Of a stretch of 64,000 nucleotides of DNA, positions 62,378 through 64,000 are shown piece by piece. The stretch lies in contig NZ_VKDE01000012.1 in assembly GCF_007097485.1 (NCBI RefSeq), positions 1 through 64,000 of the forward strand, given 5' to 3'. The stretch comes from Carboxylicivirga sp. M1479. GTDB taxonomy: Bacteria; Bacteroidota; Bacteroidia; Bacteroidales; Marinilabiliaceae. The notes under the pieces were generated by a model that did not search any database, was not told where the DNA came from, and saw only the letters and a list, made by a program, of their open reading frames with translations. The translations under genes were made by a program, and so were the position numbers. The number at the start of each line of letters is the position of its first letter. Position 1 is the first letter of the stretch.

Positions 62378-64000
62378 TTAATATTTTGCTAGAAACACGT
62401 TCAACTGTTCTTCTTTTTGTAGGTTTAGTTTCTTACGAAGTCGTTTGCGTGCCGATTCTATGCTATCAACACTTTTATGCATTATTGCTGCTATTTCTTT
62501 TGAACTCATATTGAGTTTAAGAAATGCACAGAGTTTGGCATCATTGGATGTTAAGTTAGGGTGTCTATTGTGTAAGTTCTTATAGAAATTGACATTAACG
62601 TGTTCAAAGTGTGTTTTAAATTCATCCCAAATAGTTTCATTTTGATTGATTCGTAGATTGGAGATGATTGTGTCAATTTGCTCCTGATCTTGTTTTTTAA
62701 TATTGTATTTAACTTTTGTTAATTCAGTAATTATAGTGTTAGACAATTCGGCATAACGTGTCATGTGAATAGTTTGAGTTAGAAGTTTCTTTGTATTGAA
62801 CTCCAAACGATTATTCATTAGTTTATGCTCAAGTTTTAACTTAGATTCAATTAAGCGTCTTTGTTTAAGTTTATTTAAAGTATAGCTTGTTATTAGTAAA
62901 AACAGCAGGGTAAGTGCAATGAATCCAACGCTTACTATACGTTTTTTATAATTAATTTCATTTTCGTATTTGGCTTGTTCGAATTGCCATTTGAGGGTGT
63001 GTATTTTGCGCGCGTGTCTTATCGACTCTAAATATTCTGAGGTTTCGTTGTGCAATGTGTGGTATTGGTATGCTTCTCGGTATCTCTGTTGTTGCTCGTA
63101 TAGTTTGGTTAATCTCTTTGAGGGGTAAAGTAAACTGTATTTTAATTGCTTGTCTTGACTAACCTTTATTGCCTCAAGGTAGTTCAGCTCAGCATTTGTT
63201 TCATCGTTAAGCCATTGGTAGTAATTGGCCATGCTGCTCAAAAGTAAGGATAGTGTTTTGGGGTAGTTTTTACTTTTACAAATATCAATGCCTAGTTGAT
63301 ACTGTTTGTATGCTTTTTCGTAATTTTTCTGATATAAATAGATGTTTCCAAGATTATTACACTGGTGAGCAATTCCAATGCTATCATTTAGTTCTAGATT
63401 TATTCTTTGTGCTTTTTTATAGTGATTAAGGGCTTTTTCATAGTCTTTTAAACGACTGTGGTAGTAGTTGCCAAATGCATTTGAAAGTTTAGCAATCATA
63501 CTACTGTCATTTGTTTGTTCGGCTAGCTTCTGACTATTTTTATAATTGCTAATAGCTTGTTCGTTATCGCCTATCCGATAGAAGATATAACCCAGGTAAT
63601 AGTTGATTTGAGATAGTTTCTCTTTATCTCTTGTCTTTTCAAAGTATGGTAAACACTTGTAAAAATAAGCGCTAGGTAAATCAAAATTTTCACCATATTC
63701 TAATAGTAAGTATGCCAAGTTAAATTGTGACCTTGCAATAAATGCCTTGCTTTTCAGTTGTAAAGAACTTTGGAGAGATAAGTTTGCCAAATTTATAGCT
63801 TCTTCAAAGTTATCCCCAGCAATGTCTTTTGATAGTTCAATTGTTTTTGAAATCTGAATGGTATCAGTTAATTTATTAGAAACTTTGAGTTCTGTTTTCG
63901 GAAAAACCTTTGGTTGGCCATAAGCCGTTGTGCTATGGAAAAGGCTTGTAAGTATTAAAAGTATCAGATAAGGGATAAATATAGGTAGCGAATTCTTAGT
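62378..64000 (-). CDS. TPR protein with C-terminal LuxR-type helix-turn-helix (partial)
   Basis: The gene is open to the right window edge, so its start lies beyond it; 540 residues are visible. The first visible residues (TKNSLPIFIPYLILLILTSL, cut near AYGQ) look like a signal peptide, so only a few residues are missing. Tetratricopeptide repeats follow (about 70-345), then a membrane helix near RIVSVGFIALTLLFLLITSY, a coiled coil, and a LuxR/GerE-like DNA-binding domain near the end (LNMSSKEIAAIMHKSVDSI). This single-protein layout, with sensor in the periplasm and DNA-binding domain in the cytoplasm, is common in Bacteroidota. A TTG at 63790 also opens the frame but is internal. Confidence 0.88.
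   Translation of the reverse strand, partial: TKNSLPIFIPYLILLILTSLFHSTTAYGQPKVFPKTELKVSNKLTDTIQISKTIELSKDIAGDNFEEAINLANLSLQSSLQLKSKAFIARSQFNLAYLLLEYGENFDLPSAYFYKCLPYFEKTRDKEKLSQINYYLGYIFYRIGDNEQAISNYKNSQKLAEQTNDSSMIAKLSNAFGNYYHSRLKDYEKALNHYKKAQRINLELNDSIGIAHQCNNLGNIYLYQKNYEKAYKQYQLGIDICKSKNYPKTLSLLLSSMANYYQWLNDETNAELNYLEAIKVSQDKQLKYSLLYPSKRLTKLYEQQQRYREAYQYHTLHNETSEYLESIRHARKIHTLKWQFEQAKYENEINYKKRIVSVGFIALTLLFLLITSYTLNKLKQRRLIESKLKLEHKLMNNRLEFNTKKLLTQTIHMTRYAELSNTIITELTKVKYNIKKQDQEQIDTIISNLRINQNETIWDEFKTHFEHVNVNFYKNLHNRHPNLTSNDAKLCAFLKLNMSSKEIAAIMHKSVDSIESARKRLRKKLNLQKEEQLNVFLAKY

Noticed and set aside
63788-63790. Start of the TPR-LuxR gene at TTG 63790
   Set aside because: The same frame is open to the window edge and encodes a signal peptide upstream, so the true start is outside the window.

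Overview
The window comes from a Bacteroidota genome, most likely an anaerobic or facultative member of the Bacteroidales/Marinilabiliales group. The reasons are GldF/GldG, a type IX secretion (T9SS) C-terminal domain with PorP and OmpA partners, a complete hmu heme locus, the pair IorA/IorB, a DUF3822 gene next to rsmD, and several start regions carrying the Bacteroidota promoter pattern (TTG/TTTG, about 20 bp, TAnnTTTG). The exact genus is not determined. No rRNA, tRNA, CRISPR array, IS element or phage gene was seen.

Region 1 (1-17.6 kb) is mostly housekeeping: pheT; a tightly packed run surE - small membrane protein - lpxB - gldF - gldG; dnaN; mnmA with an AlaX-like tRNA editing gene; ppk1-sixA divergent from a small phosphoesterase; and the queuosine precursor operon queC-queE-queF on the minus strand. 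The queC leader folds like a type 2 preQ1-I riboswitch, with matching antiterminator and terminator arms. A four-helix-bundle gene flanked by AT-rich inverted repeats sits inside this operon.

Region 2 (17.6-26.3 kb) holds a response regulator/PP2C phosphatase, a TonB-dependent receptor, a Fic protein, a 2-hydroxyacid dehydrogenase, a YjbQ protein and iorA-iorB. A 55-codon gene missing from ordinary long-ORF calls runs tail to tail with fic. It carries the SxxxEG motif of Fic-inhibiting antitoxins of the VbhA type.

Region 3 (26.3-41.6 kb) is a surface module: an orphan LuxR-type helix-turn-helix ORF, a 3125-residue adhesin-like protein made of calcium-binding and Calx-beta/cadherin-like repeats ending in a T9SS sorting domain, a PorP/SprF protein and an OmpA/PD40 protein. 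A DcaP-like porin and a leucine-rich repeat protein follow.

Region 4 (41.7-52.0 kb) is a heme/iron locus: a ChaN-like protein divergent from hmuR-hmuY-hmuS-hmuT-hmuU-hmuV. HmuS is a CobN-like chelatase-family protein that appears anchored at both ends with its bulk in the periplasm. HmuU and HmuV look like an ExbB/ExbD-type proton motor, and no AAA+ chelatase motor is encoded here.

Region 5 (52.0-64 kb) returns to mixed metabolism: a GreA-like protein, a HAD phosphatase, a 575-bp gene-free stretch full of hairpins, a stand-alone B3/B4 domain protein, a YycJ-type metallohydrolase, a DUF819 transporter, a GH20 hexosaminidase lipoprotein, an FMN reductase, rsmD-DUF3822, a RecD/Pif1-like helicase, and a TPR-LuxR regulator that runs off the right edge. 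All functions are read from sequence motifs and context; no search was run.
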